From positions 2,790,001 to 2,854,000 of the forward strand of contig OZ244059.1 of the NCBI GenBank assembly GCA_965215385.1: DNA of 64,000 nucleotides, in the 5' to 3' direction. This DNA comes from JAPORY01 sp965215385 (GTDB taxonomy: Bacteria > Pseudomonadota > Alphaproteobacteria > Rhodobacterales > Rhodobacteraceae). Within the stretch, counting starts at the first letter, position 1; the number at the start of each line of letters is the position of its first letter. The notes beneath the pieces are model-generated. The model did not search any database and was not told the DNA's origin. It was given only the letters and a program-made list of their open reading frames with translations. Of this stretch, positions 1-8,714 are shown piece by piece. Position numbers and translations under genes: made by a program.

Positions 1-20
1 GGCGATAGAGGGTGTGAGTG

Positions 21-434
21 ATGCTGCAACCGAAGCGCACAAAATTTCGCAAACAGCACAAGGGTAGAATTAAGGGTTTTGCGAAAGGCGGATTTGCGCT
101 GAACTTTGGGTCGTATGGGCTTAAGGCGACGACCCCTGAAAGGGTGACGGCACGCCAGATTGAGGCGGCACGTCGGGCGATGACCCGCCATATGAAGCGG
201 CAGGGCCGGGTATGGATTCGGATATTTCCCGATACGCCGGTTAGTTCGAAGCCGACTGAGGTCCGGATGGGCAAGGGCAAGGGTGCCGTTGACTTCTGGG
301 CTTGTCGTGTCAAGCCTGGTCGCGTGATGTTTGAGATTGATGGGGTGAGCGATAGCGTGGCTCGAGAGGCGTTGCGGCTTGCGGCCATGAAGTTGCCGGT
401 GAAGACACGTGTTGTTGCCCGAGAGGATTGGTGA
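21..434 (+). CDS. rplP: 50S ribosomal protein L16
   Basis: This is a full-length L16 of 137 residues, a large-subunit protein near the peptidyl-transferase centre and A-site tRNA. The N-terminus MLQPKRTKFRKQHKGR and the internal KPTEVRMGKGKG segment are family signatures. A GTG lies just before at 18-20, but the ATG at 21 matches the conserved start. In the usual S10 operon, rpsC precedes and rpmC follows. Here the upstream gene falls outside the window and the next ribosomal gene is 5.8 kb away, so this gene ends the first half of an interrupted operon. Its codon use and sequence look intact. Confidence 0.97.
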   Translation: MLQPKRTKFRKQHKGRIKGFAKGGFALNFGSYGLKATTPERVTARQIEAARRAMTRHMKRQGRVWIRIFPDTPVSSKPTEVRMGKGKGAVDFWACRVKPGRVMFEIDGVSDSVAREALRLAAMKLPVKTRVVAREDW

Positions 435-497
435 CTCGTGCTGTCGACGCGACGATGATTGTGACTTGTGTTTTTTGCTGGGAAAAAATTTTGGGCA

Positions 498-515
498 AGA
501 TCTAGAAGATCTAGA
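498..515. repeat. 14-bp inverted repeat, left copy
   Basis: AGATCTAGAAGATC at 498-511 (continuing TAGA) occurs in reverse complement at 4466-4479, just upstream of the antiporter start codon. The pair brackets about 4 kb of the insertion into the ribosomal operon. It is partly self-palindromic, so chance is possible. Confidence 0.5.
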
Positions 516-902
516 TTTGGTATAAGGCGATACCCTCAATGCGTAGCTGCATTAGATTCAGTAGTTGGGTGCTGTAAAGATTACGCAGCAGTGATATGTT
601 AATGAACTATTAGGTTTCTCCAGCAACTGTCGTTGAGATGCTGGCCAAACGTCAATATCTATCGATAAGATTCCGCAAGCAAACAACAGTTGGGTCTTAA
701 TGGAGGCGTGCAAACACTTGGATTTTGTGATGTCGGTATTAATTCCAACGGGATTTCACGCCTTTAATCCGCAATAGCCTGTCTCCTAGTTTTGGATAAT
801 TGCTGAAGCGGTCTAGTAACATGCCGATTGACTGAAAAGCTATCCGCTCACTCCGAATTGTGTGTTTTCCTCCCGACTTTGTCGAAGCAAGCGGCATCTA
901 TT

Positions 903-950
903 GTAACTACTCGCCCCCCCCCCCCCCCCCCCTCGCGTGTGAGTAGTTAC
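903..950. repeat. Inverted repeat enclosing a C19 homopolymer
   Basis: GTAACTACTC at 903-912 and its exact reverse complement GAGTAGTTAC at 941-950 flank a loop that holds 19 consecutive C residues (914-932) followed by TCGCGTGT. This is read directly from the sequence. It lies about 70 bases upstream of a broken unknown gene. The stop TAG at 944-946 lies in that gene's frame, so tract length does not change its reading frame. It could be a transcription terminator-like hairpin, a slippage-prone regulatory tract, or a relic of a mobile element end. Confidence 0.85.
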
Positions 951-1021
951 GGTCTATCCGAAAAAAGCAAAATCTGCGGCAACGGGCGCAGCGCGGGCCA
1001 CTGAACAAAGTCAAAGCGACA

Positions 1022-1921
1022 TTGCAAAATGAACTACCCGATGAAAGTCGGTCCGCTGCCGAAGTTACCGACAAGGTTCAAGATGCGATCCAATACCGTC
1101 TTTCTGGCGATCATTCAGGGCTGCTAAAGAAAAAAATCTACGTTGATGATCCGACGGATGAGAAGTGGCCCGTTTGCGGTAATTTTGCATGCTTCCAACT
1201 TCAAGTACTCGAGCGGATCTCGATCGCTGCTAAAGTAAATCCCACGGTCATCACGTCGGAGAAAGTCAAAGAGAGAGGACGGCGTCTGCTGTCTAGCCTT
1301 GAGGGTTATGGACTTGAGTTCCTAACCGCCGAATTCTTTCGGGATAAGGTTTTGCGTGGCAGCCTAGTTTTCCCGGCGGGTAATTATGCACTCACCGTCG
1401 TGTTTTTGAACTTTCAGACAAAATTTCCAACTGAGGTAGAATTTGACGCCTTTGTCGTGATGCATCCTGCCGCCGCGAGCAGCCGACAAGGATATCTGTG
1501 GTTGCTTTCTATCGCGAGGCAACCTTCGCGACATAATGTTTAAAGCGATGTTGAGGCACTCGACCGTTTTCTTGATCCGGTTGATAGTTCGCATATAAAG
1601 GTCTTGTTCGCAGGAGTTGACCCACTCTCCTACCGACGACACTACGTATTGGCCGCTCTCAAGATGAGCGTGGTGGCTCGCACCCGTCATACCCGATTAT
1701 GCCGACGGCTATGGGTGAAGATTGAGCACAGCATCTCGGATCGACCATTAGTATGTAATGACTGCCGAAGATATGATGTCGATAAGTGGCTCGCAGCCGT
1801 TGGAACTGGCTGCAATCTGATCTGTGTAGACGGATTTCATAAAGCGCACTTAACCAAAATTTTTGGCGTGATGACAAGCCGCGTTCTTGTTGATCCGATG
1901 TGTCGCGAATTGGCGCGTTGA
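1022..1921 (+). pseudogene. Unknown protein gene broken by an in-frame stop
   Basis: A 173-codon ORF from a TTG at 1022 ends at a TAA (1541-1543), yet the same frame continues with protein-like sequence (SDVEALDRFLDPVDSSHIKV...) to a TGA at 1919-1921. The simplest reading is one gene of about 300 codons split by a nonsense mutation. I recognise no domain. The first half has mixed charged and hydrophobic segments and a cysteine pair (CGNFAC). No good ribosome-binding site is seen at the TTG, so the true start is uncertain. It lies in the DNA that interrupts the ribosomal operon, downstream of the C19 hairpin. Confidence 0.45.
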
Positions 1922-2982
1922 TATTGACTGTTGACCGCGGCTTGTTGTGTGTGGGGAGAGACACGATGCGGATTATGCCATTGCAGGACGTTCCTTTTGT
2001 GAATCTCATAGAGGGTGGCGGTCATGCGGCTTTTCGCTCGGTGATTGTGGTACTGCCAACATCGACCGCGCTTCAAAGGTTTGCGTCGCCGTCACCAGTA
2101 CCACCCCAATCGTCATCGCGTCGGCTAAAGAACGTGCGACAACCCGATCGGGATAATCGCGTTTAGGCGACCGCGAGGCCGCCGTCGCTGAGTTCATCAA
2201 ACCCGCCGCCGGCAGTTCTAACTTTAACCGCCGAGCAATCTCCGGTAAGGCGACCGGCCGCAACGACGCAAAAATCGCCACTTTCATTCCACCAGTCTTC
2301 GCGTTCACACAACTCATTCGCAATTGACGGACGCTTAGGGTGCCTTCGGTCAAAACATCCGTTAACCAATCAACCGTCTCGCGTGAGAATTCCGATTCGC
2401 ATAACAACAACCTCCTGTCTTTTGCGAATCGAAAGTAGATCAAGATTTGAATTGTGTTAAGTGAGGTGTGGTGAAAGGGACGGCGTACCCGCAAGGGGTC
2501 TCTATCCCTTGGGCGCGGTTTTATCAGATACTTGCGCACGACCCACTGCTAGCCGAAAAGTTGTTCGCTCAATCTATACTGTCTGCGCAAAACTGTTATC
2601 TGGGGAACGGGATGCGTCAATCGCGCACGTTCGGGTCTGTGGGGAGCACGGATTGGTAATAACCCCTTCTACCGGCTTCTCCGTCGCGGTTTTTGGATAG
2701 GACTCACACCCGCTACGGGATTACGTTTTTCCTCGATGCCCTATTGATCCGCATTCTTGCGTTCATGGAAAAAAGTTCCTTGAGCAGAGAGATCAGAAGC
2801 AGCAAGCATAGCTGCTGGTCATCGGTCTTTGACCGCGCCGAAGAAGAATTAGAAGCTACTACACGGGTACCGGTATCGCGTCGGTGTAATCGAAAGAGGT
2901 TGATGTTAGGAGGACATACGACACATTGGATTGAGTATTTGCCCGGTGACCTCCCCGCCACTCAATTTCAAGTAGATCTTGG
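1922..2982. other. Eroded region with no recognisable gene
   Basis: A 177-codon open frame on the minus strand (2006-2539) and several shorter frames exist, but none shows a recognised motif or a convincing start. The minus-strand frame contains a plausible stretch (CESEFSRETVDWLTDVLTEG), so it may be a gene relic. Otherwise nothing is seen up to the 3-prime end of the antiporter gene. Confidence 0.4.
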
Positions 2983-4452
2983 TCACGGGACAGCCGAAAC
3001 GACTTCACCAGTTGCTTCCCACTCCCGAATCTCCTCTTCAGTTGCCTTAGGGGAGAAAAGCCCGGTCATTGCGTAAAATATACCTATGCAAGGCGACAGC
3101 CAGCAAGCAAAAGCCAGCGGAATGTAGAGAAGATTCTCAAAGTTCCCTTCGGCAACTCCCAGTCCAAGAGCCGTGATGACAAAAGCCCCCCCGGCGTTCC
3201 ACGGAATCAACGGCGAAACCAGCGTGCCACCCTCCTCAATTGCCCGCGAAAGATTTAGGGGGGAATATCTGATACCACGGTAGACCGGTACATACATACG
3301 TCCCGGAAGTGCGATCGAAAGATAGGGGTCGCCAGCAACGGTATTAGTTGCAACTGAAGTCAATATGGCCGAGGTTTGGATTCCCCGAAAACTCTTTACT
3401 TTCCGAATAACAACCGCAATGATTGCTTGCAGACAACCAACTTTTTCCAGTGCGCCTCCAAGCCCAAGTGCGAGCAGAACAAGCGATATCACCCACATCA
3501 TGGATTGTATGCCACCTCGGTTAAGAAGTGGATCAATATCCGCAACTCCGGTGGTCACTGAATACCCGCTATTCGCATAGGTGAAAGTATCATGTAGACT
3601 AACGCCCTGAAATATCATCGCCATCACTGCCCCCACGACCGCTCCAGCGAATAAGGTCGGAATCGGGGGCTTTTTCATGATGGCTAAGACAATAACTAGT
3701 AAGGCCGGCAGCAGCATGATTGGTGAAATCCAGAAAGCGTCATTAAGCGCACCGGTGATTGCCTCGATCCGCTCAAACGATACTTGCGAGGTATCGATCA
3801 ATGTAAATCCGGCAATAATGTAAATGGCTAGGGCAATGAGCATAGAAGGAATGGTTGTTGGCAGCATATTGACGATATGGGCAAATAGGTTGGTTCCAGT
3901 GACCGCTGGCGCAAGATTGGTTGTGTCCGACAACGGAGATATTTTATCGCCAAAAAATGCACCCGATACCACAGCTCCTGCGGTCCAATACATGGGGATG
4001 CCGAATCCCTCTCCGATTCCCATTAGTGCGAGCCCGACTGTTCCTGTCGTACCCCAAGATGTGCCGAGTGATACCGAAACAATGGAGCACAATATCATTC
4101 CCGCCCCCAAGAACCATTCCGGGGAGAGTATGATCAGACCATAATAGATCAAGGTTGGCACCGTACCACATGCGATCCATAGGCCAATAATCATGCCAAC
4201 GGTAATGAGAATAGAGACAGAGGGAAGGGCAACATTAATGACGTGAAAAACCCCATCTTGTATATTTGGCCACTCATGCCCAAGTCGAAGGCCGACAATA
4301 CCGGTAATAGCAATGCCGATGGCTAGGGGAATATGCGGTGTGAAGTCGCCAAAGTAAAAAATCTGTATTCCCAGCACGATCAGGGTCAACAAAATTGGCA
4401 AGATGGCCATTCCTAATGTGGGCTGCATAATAGCCCTGCTGTTTTCAGGCAT
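2983..4452 (-). CDS. nhaC: NhaC-family Na+/H+ antiporter
   Basis: A 489-residue polytopic inner-membrane protein with about a dozen hydrophobic segments. It carries the NhaC-type signatures GTSWGTTGTVGLALMGIGEGFG (about 130-152), GAFFGDKISPLSDTTNLAP (about 165-183) and the C-terminal EEGGTLVSPLIPWNAGG. By family it would exchange cytoplasmic Na+ for protons, helping Na+ and pH homeostasis. The ORF is intact. It sits alone, opposite in direction to the ribosomal genes, inside the DNA that separates rplP from rpmC. This placement is foreign to the operon. An exact family substrate (Na+, Li+, or organic acid exchange) cannot be fixed from sequence alone. Confidence 0.93.
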   Translation of the reverse strand: MPENSRAIMQPTLGMAILPILLTLIVLGIQIFYFGDFTPHIPLAIGIAITGIVGLRLGHEWPNIQDGVFHVINVALPSVSILITVGMIIGLWIACGTVPTLIYYGLIILSPEWFLGAGMILCSIVSVSLGTSWGTTGTVGLALMGIGEGFGIPMYWTAGAVVSGAFFGDKISPLSDTTNLAPAVTGTNLFAHIVNMLPTTIPSMLIALAIYIIAGFTLIDTSQVSFERIEAITGALNDAFWISPIMLLPALLVIVLAIMKKPPIPTLFAGAVVGAVMAMIFQGVSLHDTFTYANSGYSVTTGVADIDPLLNRGGIQSMMWVISLVLLALGLGGALEKVGCLQAIIAVVIRKVKSFRGIQTSAILTSVATNTVAGDPYLSIALPGRMYVPVYRGIRYSPLNLSRAIEEGGTLVSPLIPWNAGGAFVITALGLGVAEGNFENLLYIPLAFACWLSPCIGIFYAMTGLFSPKATEEEIREWEATGEVVSAVP

Positions 4453-4465
4453 GATTACTCCCTAT

Positions 4466-4479
4466 GATCTTCTAGATCT
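4466..4479. repeat. 14-bp inverted repeat, right copy
   Basis: GATCTTCTAGATCT is the exact reverse complement of 498-511. It lies 14 bases upstream of the nhaC start, in its 5-prime leader, so it could also be an operator-like palindrome for that gene. Confidence 0.5.
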
Positions 4480-4587
4480 CAATCATTGGCATTGGTTCAT
4501 ATTCAGCATTCGAATTTTCGCCGCATAGAAACACGGTATTAGTTAAGTATCCACGCTGAAATCTCGAAAGTCAACCCATCTTTACCA

Positions 4588-4615
4588 CCAGAGCTAAGCA
4601 AAGGTTGAGCATATT
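4588..4615 (+). repeat. Dispersed 26-bp repeat, copy 1
   Basis: Core GCTAAGCAAAGGTTGAGCAT followed by ATT. Near-identical copies lie at 5785-5811 (minus) and 54284-54310 (plus). Sequence similarity stops sharply after ATATT in all three, as expected for a mobile-element end. Confidence 0.7.
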
Positions 4616-4849
4616 GCAAATTACAACCCTTTGATATGAAATTACCCTGGTTCAAAGCAACAGAAATCGGACCGTAGAATCAACCCGACTCCGGCCGGAA
4701 TCATTGACGAGCAAGCTGCCGCTTCAAATGCCGTGTCGAGCGTGAGCTTTGCCGGTTTTGGGTCAATCGCGAATCCGACCATGGCCAAAGCGAACGCCGC
4801 TCGTTGGAATGCGGCTGCGGCGATGATGAGTGTTGCTAATTCATGCTTG

Positions 4850-5785
4850 TGCGTCTGCCATCGGGGCTGCTGACCGCTCTGGCAGGAAGCCGAACTCGGT
4901 CAGCACCTTGAGCCAACGCGGTGCCTTCCGTTCCCCCGTCAACTGGTCATAATTGATGTTGGGGTCACGATCGGGCTGTTGCGTCTTCAGGCACGCGTAA
5001 ATGGTCCGAAGCATTTTGTGCGCCGTTGCAACGGTCGCTTTCTGATCGCCCCGACGCCAGTTGAGTGACCGATGATAGCCTTCAAACTGACTCCCCTTAG
5101 ATCGACTCGCACCAAGCGCATTCGATCGGGGTTAACTTGAGAAATTTGTTCCCCCGCACCGCTTTGCCAAAACGGCGTTTGCTCCCGCTGTCATGATTGT
5201 CCGGCCATAACCCCGCCCAGGCGGCCAGCCGCTCCGGTGACGAACAGACCTTCCGGTCGGGAGCAATCGCAACCAAGATCTCACCGGCCGAGATCAAACA
5301 AATGCCCGGTATCATCATCAGAAGATGCAGTTGACCCTACCACGGCTGTAGGCCCGTAACAATCTCGGCTTCGAGAGCCTGAATAAGGTGAGCCCTCTGG
5401 TCGTGCCGTTGGAGTTGTTGTGACACCAAGAACCGATTGGCGGCCCCCAGTTTGAGGCTCAAAGCGTCGCCATGTTTCGCCCGCTTGTGCTGAACATGCG
5501 GGGTCAGACGGGCGCGGATAACCGCCGCCGGGAGTTCCGCCGCCAAGCCATCAAGGATCCACCGGCCGTTGCCGCCGAAAATATCCGATAGGATACCCCC
5601 AACACGAACCCCGGTGCGGTCAATGATTTTCTGTGTGCGCATCCGTCTCCGACTCGGCTCCGCAACTGCCTTGCGACCGGTTCGACATAAACTCCGAAGC
5701 TTCCGACAGTCGATGGCGGGCACAAAGCTCGGCATCCCGAGACCAAATTGGCACAACCGTGCGAACCAAAGAGCCGTAACATAAA
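4850..5785 (-). pseudogene. IS110-family transposase relic
   Basis: Reading the minus strand from about 5785 leftward, pieces in different frames match the IS110 family in order: an N-terminal region with a PSFVPAIDCRKLRSL motif, a middle helix region (HRFL-like, IQALEAEIV), the C-terminal Transposase_20 segment (IPGICLISAGEILVAI...LAAWAGLWPDNHDSGSKRRFGK), and a tail (KATVATAHKMLRTIYACLKT...APRWLKVLTEFGFL) near 5080-4880. At least two frame changes or stops separate the pieces (around 5320-5337 and 5097). The first 60 or so residues, including the N-terminal catalytic DEDD region, are missing. The truncation point coincides with a copy of the 26-bp dispersed repeat. Confidence 0.85.
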
Positions 5786-5811
5786 ATATGTTCAACCTTT
5801 GCTTAGCCCTG
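5785..5811 (-). repeat. Dispersed 26-bp repeat, copy 2
   Basis: Reverse complement of copy 1 with one or two mismatches. It abuts the truncated 5-prime end of the IS110 relic. With copy 1 it forms an inverted pair enclosing the relic. Confidence 0.7.
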
Positions 5812-6212
5812 CGTACCGGCATCGCCGAACGGTGATGTGTGTCGCCAATGTCGACCGTGTTTCGGTGGTTATCTTCGGGGAAGATTCGGCAAAGCCTCAT
5901 GGATTTGGTCGAAGGTATTTCGAATCTTGCTGAAATCGTGTCAGGCTCCCGATTCCTTATGGGAAGAACGCAACAACAAAAAGTAATATTGTCCGTAACT
6001 TATCAGACAAGTCAGGGTCTTTTTAGCAGGCACTAGCTAGCGAGCAGCGAAGTGGGTAATCGTACCAACAGTAAAAAATAGCGTTGCATCCCCGGTTTTT
6101 TTGGAAAAAGGGGTTGCCTTCCGTGGATAACAGCTTATCTAGAGGCGGTCAATCTCCACTGGGATCGGAGTAACCATCTTGGGCTCTCCAGTGATGTTGT
6201 AAGGAAAAACCA
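5812..6212. other. Junction DNA upstream of rpmC
   Basis: No gene recognised. The last 100 bases hold a possible promoter (6114-6141) and the rpmC ribosome-binding site, AAGGAA at about 6200-6205. Confidence 0.5.
6114..6141 (+). promoter_or_regulatory. Possible sigma-70 promoter for the downstream ribosomal genes
   Basis: TTGCCT at 6114-6119 and TATCTA at 6136-6141 are separated by 16 bases and lie about 70 bases upstream of the rpmC start. Since the operon is cut off from its usual promoter by 5.8 kb of foreign DNA, a new or captured promoter here is expected. This is inference from consensus similarity only. Confidence 0.35.
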
Positions 6213-6425
6213 ATGATTCCCTCTGAGTTGCGTGAAAAAACGCCAGACCAGTTGCGTGAAGAACTGCTGAAGTTGAAGAGGGAAAGCTTCAACTTGCGGT
6301 TCCAGCAGGCGTCAGAACAGCTCAAAAGCTCGGCCAATGTTCGCAAGGTGCGACGCAATGTCGCACGGGTCAAGACCATTTTGCGCGAAAAAGCCAGCAA
6401 CCGAGAGATGATCACGGAGAATTAA
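6213..6425 (+). CDS. rpmC: 50S ribosomal protein L29
   Basis: A 70-residue L29, a small two-helix protein at the tunnel exit of the large subunit and part of the docking site for SRP and trigger factor. Family features are ELREKTPDQLREEL near the N-terminus and LRFQQASEQLKSSANVRKVRRNVARVKTI in the middle. AAGGAA lies about 8 bases before the ATG. It is the first gene of the second half of the split operon and is followed without gap by rpsQ. Confidence 0.96.
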   Translation: MIPSELREKTPDQLREELLKLKRESFNLRFQQASEQLKSSANVRKVRRNVARVKTILREKASNREMITEN

Positions 6426-6656
6426 ATGCCCAAGCGAGTGCTACAAGGTATCGTCACCTCTGACGCTAATGCCAAAACTGTGACGGTATTGGTTGAGCGT
6501 CGGTTCACTCATCCGGTGTTAAAAAAAACCATCCGTCGATCAAAGAAATATCGTGCGCACGACGAAGACAACACGTTTCGAATCGGCGACATTGTCCGAA
6601 TTCAGGAATGTGCACCGAAATCGAAATCTAAACGCTGGGAGGTCGTGATTGCCTAA
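6426..6656 (+). CDS. rpsQ: 30S ribosomal protein S17
   Basis: A 76-residue S17, an OB-fold protein that binds 16S rRNA early in small-subunit assembly. The start MPKRVLQGIVTSDANAKTVTV and the RSKKYRAHDE segment are typical. The ATG directly follows the rpmC stop. A 77-base spacer before rplN is longer than usual for this operon. Confidence 0.96.
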   Translation: MPKRVLQGIVTSDANAKTVTVLVERRFTHPVLKKTIRRSKKYRAHDEDNTFRIGDIVRIQECAPKSKSKRWEVVIA

Positions 6657-6733
6657 CGGCCGTCTCGAAACCGCCACCCCAGACGTCATCGAAACGCTAT
6701 TTTGCTGCTATCAAGAAGGCCTAGAGAAAGCAA

Positions 6734-7102
6734 ATGATCCAAATGCAGACCAATTTGGATGTCGCCGACAACTCCGGGGCACGGCGCGTCCAGTGTATAA
6801 AAGTCTTGGGCGGGTCTAAGCGCAAGTACGCGTCGGTTGGAGATATTATTGTCGTCACCGTCAAGGAGGCCATTCCGCGCGGGCGCGTGAAGAAAGGTGA
6901 TGTGCGCAAAGCCGTGGTGGTGCGGACCGCGAAGGAAGTCCGCCGTGATGACGGCACGGCGATCCGCTTTGATCGCAATGCGGCCGTCATATTGGGCAAT
7001 AACAATGAGCCGATGGGCACTCGGATTTTTGGGCCGGTGGTTCGAGAACTGAGAGGCAAAAACTTCATGAAAATTATCTCTCTCGCCCCTGAGGTGCTGT
7101 AG
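6734..7102 (+). CDS. rplN: 50S ribosomal protein L14
   Basis: A full-length L14 of 122 residues, a beta-barrel protein contacting 16S rRNA in intersubunit bridge B8. The start MIQMQTNLDVADNSGARRVQCIKVLGG and the end RELRGKNFMKIISLAPEVL are strongly conserved. An AGAGAAAG purine run precedes the ATG. The rplX start codon immediately follows its stop. Confidence 0.98.
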   Translation: MIQMQTNLDVADNSGARRVQCIKVLGGSKRKYASVGDIIVVTVKEAIPRGRVKKGDVRKAVVVRTAKEVRRDDGTAIRFDRNAAVILGNNNEPMGTRIFGPVVRELRGKNFMKIISLAPEVL

Positions 7103-7408
7103 ATGGCCGCCAAGCTAAAAAGCGGTGACCGCGTCGTTGTTCTAGCGGGCAACGATAAAGGTGAAGAAGGCGTGATTGAAAGCGTCGACCCGAAGGCGAA
7201 TACGGCGATTGTCAGCGGGATTAATCTACACATTCGACATACGAAGCCGAGCCAGACGAACCGCGGCGGTCTGCTCCCGAAGGCATTGCCAACGCACCTG
7301 TCAAACCTCGCGTTGATTGACAGTGAAGGAAAGCGGACTCGGGTGGGATTTCGGTTTGAAGATGGAAAGAAAGTCCGTTTTCATAAAACCACGGGGCAGA
7401 CCATCTAA
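7103..7408 (+). CDS. rplX: 50S ribosomal protein L24
   Basis: A 101-residue L24, one of the assembly-initiator proteins of the large subunit. It has an N-terminal KOW motif (LKSGDRVVVLAGNDKGEEGVI) and the VSGINLHIRHTKP segment. Its stop TAA shares one base with the ATG of rplE (TAATG at 7406-7410), suggesting translational coupling. Confidence 0.97.
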   Translation: MAAKLKSGDRVVVLAGNDKGEEGVIESVDPKANTAIVSGINLHIRHTKPSQTNRGGLLPKALPTHLSNLALIDSEGKRTRVGFRFEDGKKVRFHKTTGQTI

Positions 7409-7971
7409 TGCTCGATTCAGCAACTTACAAACCGCGCCTAAAGCAGCAGTATCTTGATCAGATTAGGCCAACTCTCAAGCAAGAGTTTGGCTACGCAAAC
7501 TTGATGCAAGTCCCGGCGTTGACCAAAATTGTGCTCAATATCGGCTGCGGCCGCGAGGCCGTCAAAGATAGCAAGAAAGCGTTGTCGGCGCAGGCCGACC
7601 TGTCCGAAATTGCGGGCCAGCAAGCGGTGTTATGCCGTGCCAAGAATTCAATCGCGGGATTCCGCGTTCGGGAAAATATGGCCCTTGGTGCCAAAGTAAC
7701 CCTTCGCGGCCATCGGATGTACGAGTTTCTTGATCGATTAATTACCATTGCGCTGCCACGGGTGCGTGACTTTCGTGGGATATCGGGCAAAAGCTTTGAT
7801 GGCCGCGGTAACTTCGCAATGGGCATGAAGGAACATATCGTGTTTCCCGAAATTGATTTTGACAAGGTGGATGAAGTCTGGGGACTTGATGTGGTGATTG
7901 TGACTTCGGCGACGACCGATGCGGAAGCCAAAGTGCTGTTGACGGCCTTCAACGTTCCGTTCAACAGCTAA
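7408..7971 (+). CDS. rplE: 50S ribosomal protein L5
   Basis: A 187-residue L5 that binds 5S rRNA and contacts P-site tRNA. It carries the family pattern PALTKIVLNIGCGRE, KNSIAGFRVRE, LGAKVTLRGHRMYEFLDRL and the C-terminal KEHIVFPEIDFDKVD segment. The start overlaps the rplX stop by one base. Length matches the family. Confidence 0.98.
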   Translation: MLDSATYKPRLKQQYLDQIRPTLKQEFGYANLMQVPALTKIVLNIGCGREAVKDSKKALSAQADLSEIAGQQAVLCRAKNSIAGFRVRENMALGAKVTLRGHRMYEFLDRLITIALPRVRDFRGISGKSFDGRGNFAMGMKEHIVFPEIDFDKVDEVWGLDVVIVTSATTDAEAKVLLTAFNVPFNS

Positions 7972-7989
7972 CAGAAAGATTGCATTGCG

Positions 7990-8295
7990 ATGGCAAAAAA
8001 ATCGATGATTGAGCGCGAAAAAAAGCGACAACGACTGGTCGCGAAGTATGCGAGTAAGCGGGCTGAACTCAAAAAGATTGCCAATGATGATGGCAAGTCG
8101 ATGGAAGAGCGCTTTAAAGCACGATTGCAATTGGCGAAGTTGCCACGTGATAGTTCACGCACCCGCCTGCACAACCGCTGCCAATTGACGGGGCGACCGC
8201 ACGCGTACTACCGCAAGCTCAAAGTCAGTCGTATTGCGCTTCGCGAACTGGGATCATCGGGACAAATTCCGGGCCTGATCAAGTCTAGCTGGTAG
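7990..8295 (+). CDS. rpsN: 30S ribosomal protein S14
   Basis: A 101-residue S14 of the long, zinc-free (C-minus) type found in most proteobacteria, in the head of the small subunit. The sequence MAKKSMIEREKKRQRLV, the LPRDSSRTRLHNRCQLTGRPH core and the IPGLIKSSW end are typical. It follows rplE by 18 bases and precedes rpsH by 13. Confidence 0.98.
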   Translation: MAKKSMIEREKKRQRLVAKYASKRAELKKIANDDGKSMEERFKARLQLAKLPRDSSRTRLHNRCQLTGRPHAYYRKLKVSRIALRELGSSGQIPGLIKSSW

Positions 8296-8308
8296 GGAGT
8301 GATAGCGA

Positions 8309-8701
8309 ATGAACGATCCTATTGGTGATATGCTGACGCGCATTCGAAATTGCCAACTGCGTGGCAAGTCGATGGTGTCGACTCCAGCGTCGCAACTGCG
8401 CAAGCATGTACTAGAGGTGATGGTCAACGAGGGCTACATCCGTGGTTTCGAAGACACCACCGATGAGAATGGGCATCCGGCAATTAAAATTAGCCTCAAG
8501 TATCACGATGACATGCCGGTGATTCGTGAGCTCAAGCGTATCTCGAAGCCCGGTCGGCGCGTGTATGCGGCCGTTGGCGATATCCCGTTCGTACGTCAAG
8601 GCCTCGGCGTTTCGATTATCTCGACGTCGAAGGGCGTTATGTCAGACGCCAAGGCGCGGGAAGCTAATGTTGGCGGCGAAATTTTGTGCACGGTCTTCTG
8701 A
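8309..8701 (+). CDS. rpsH: 30S ribosomal protein S8
   Basis: A 130-residue S8, a primary 16S rRNA-binding protein. In E. coli it is also the translational repressor of this operon. The N-terminus MNDPIGDMLTRIRNCQLRG and the C-terminal GLGVSIISTSKGVMSDAKAREANVGGEILCTVF are diagnostic. A good ribosome-binding site (GGGAGTGA) precedes the ATG. Stop TGA at 8699-8701 is followed at once by the AGGAGGA of rplF. Confidence 0.98.
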   Translation: MNDPIGDMLTRIRNCQLRGKSMVSTPASQLRKHVLEVMVNEGYIRGFEDTTDENGHPAIKISLKYHDDMPVIRELKRISKPGRRVYAAVGDIPFVRQGLGVSIISTSKGVMSDAKAREANVGGEILCTVF

Positions 8702-8714
8702 GGAGGATCAAGCG

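Larger units (their letters stand above)
435..1021. other. Non-coding stretch after rplP
   Basis: No recognisable gene. The only structures seen are the palindrome-rich AGATCTAGAAGATC at 498-511 and a 10-base inverted repeat enclosing a 19-base C tract at 903-950, both described separately. No convincing terminator directly follows rplP. Confidence 0.6.
4453..4849. other. Leader of nhaC and non-coding DNA
   Basis: Apart from the 14-bp inverted repeat and a copy of the 26-bp dispersed repeat at 4588-4615, no gene is seen. From about 4850 onward the minus strand reads into the 3-prime end of a transposase relic. Confidence 0.5.

Noticed and set aside
1..20. End of rpsC
   Set aside because: Stops exist in two frames (TAG 6-8 and TGA 19-21), but too few codons remain to decide which, so no feature is called.
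2006..2539. 177-codon minus-strand ORF
   Set aside because: Open, but without a recognised motif, good start, or ribosome-binding site; kept only as a possible relic.
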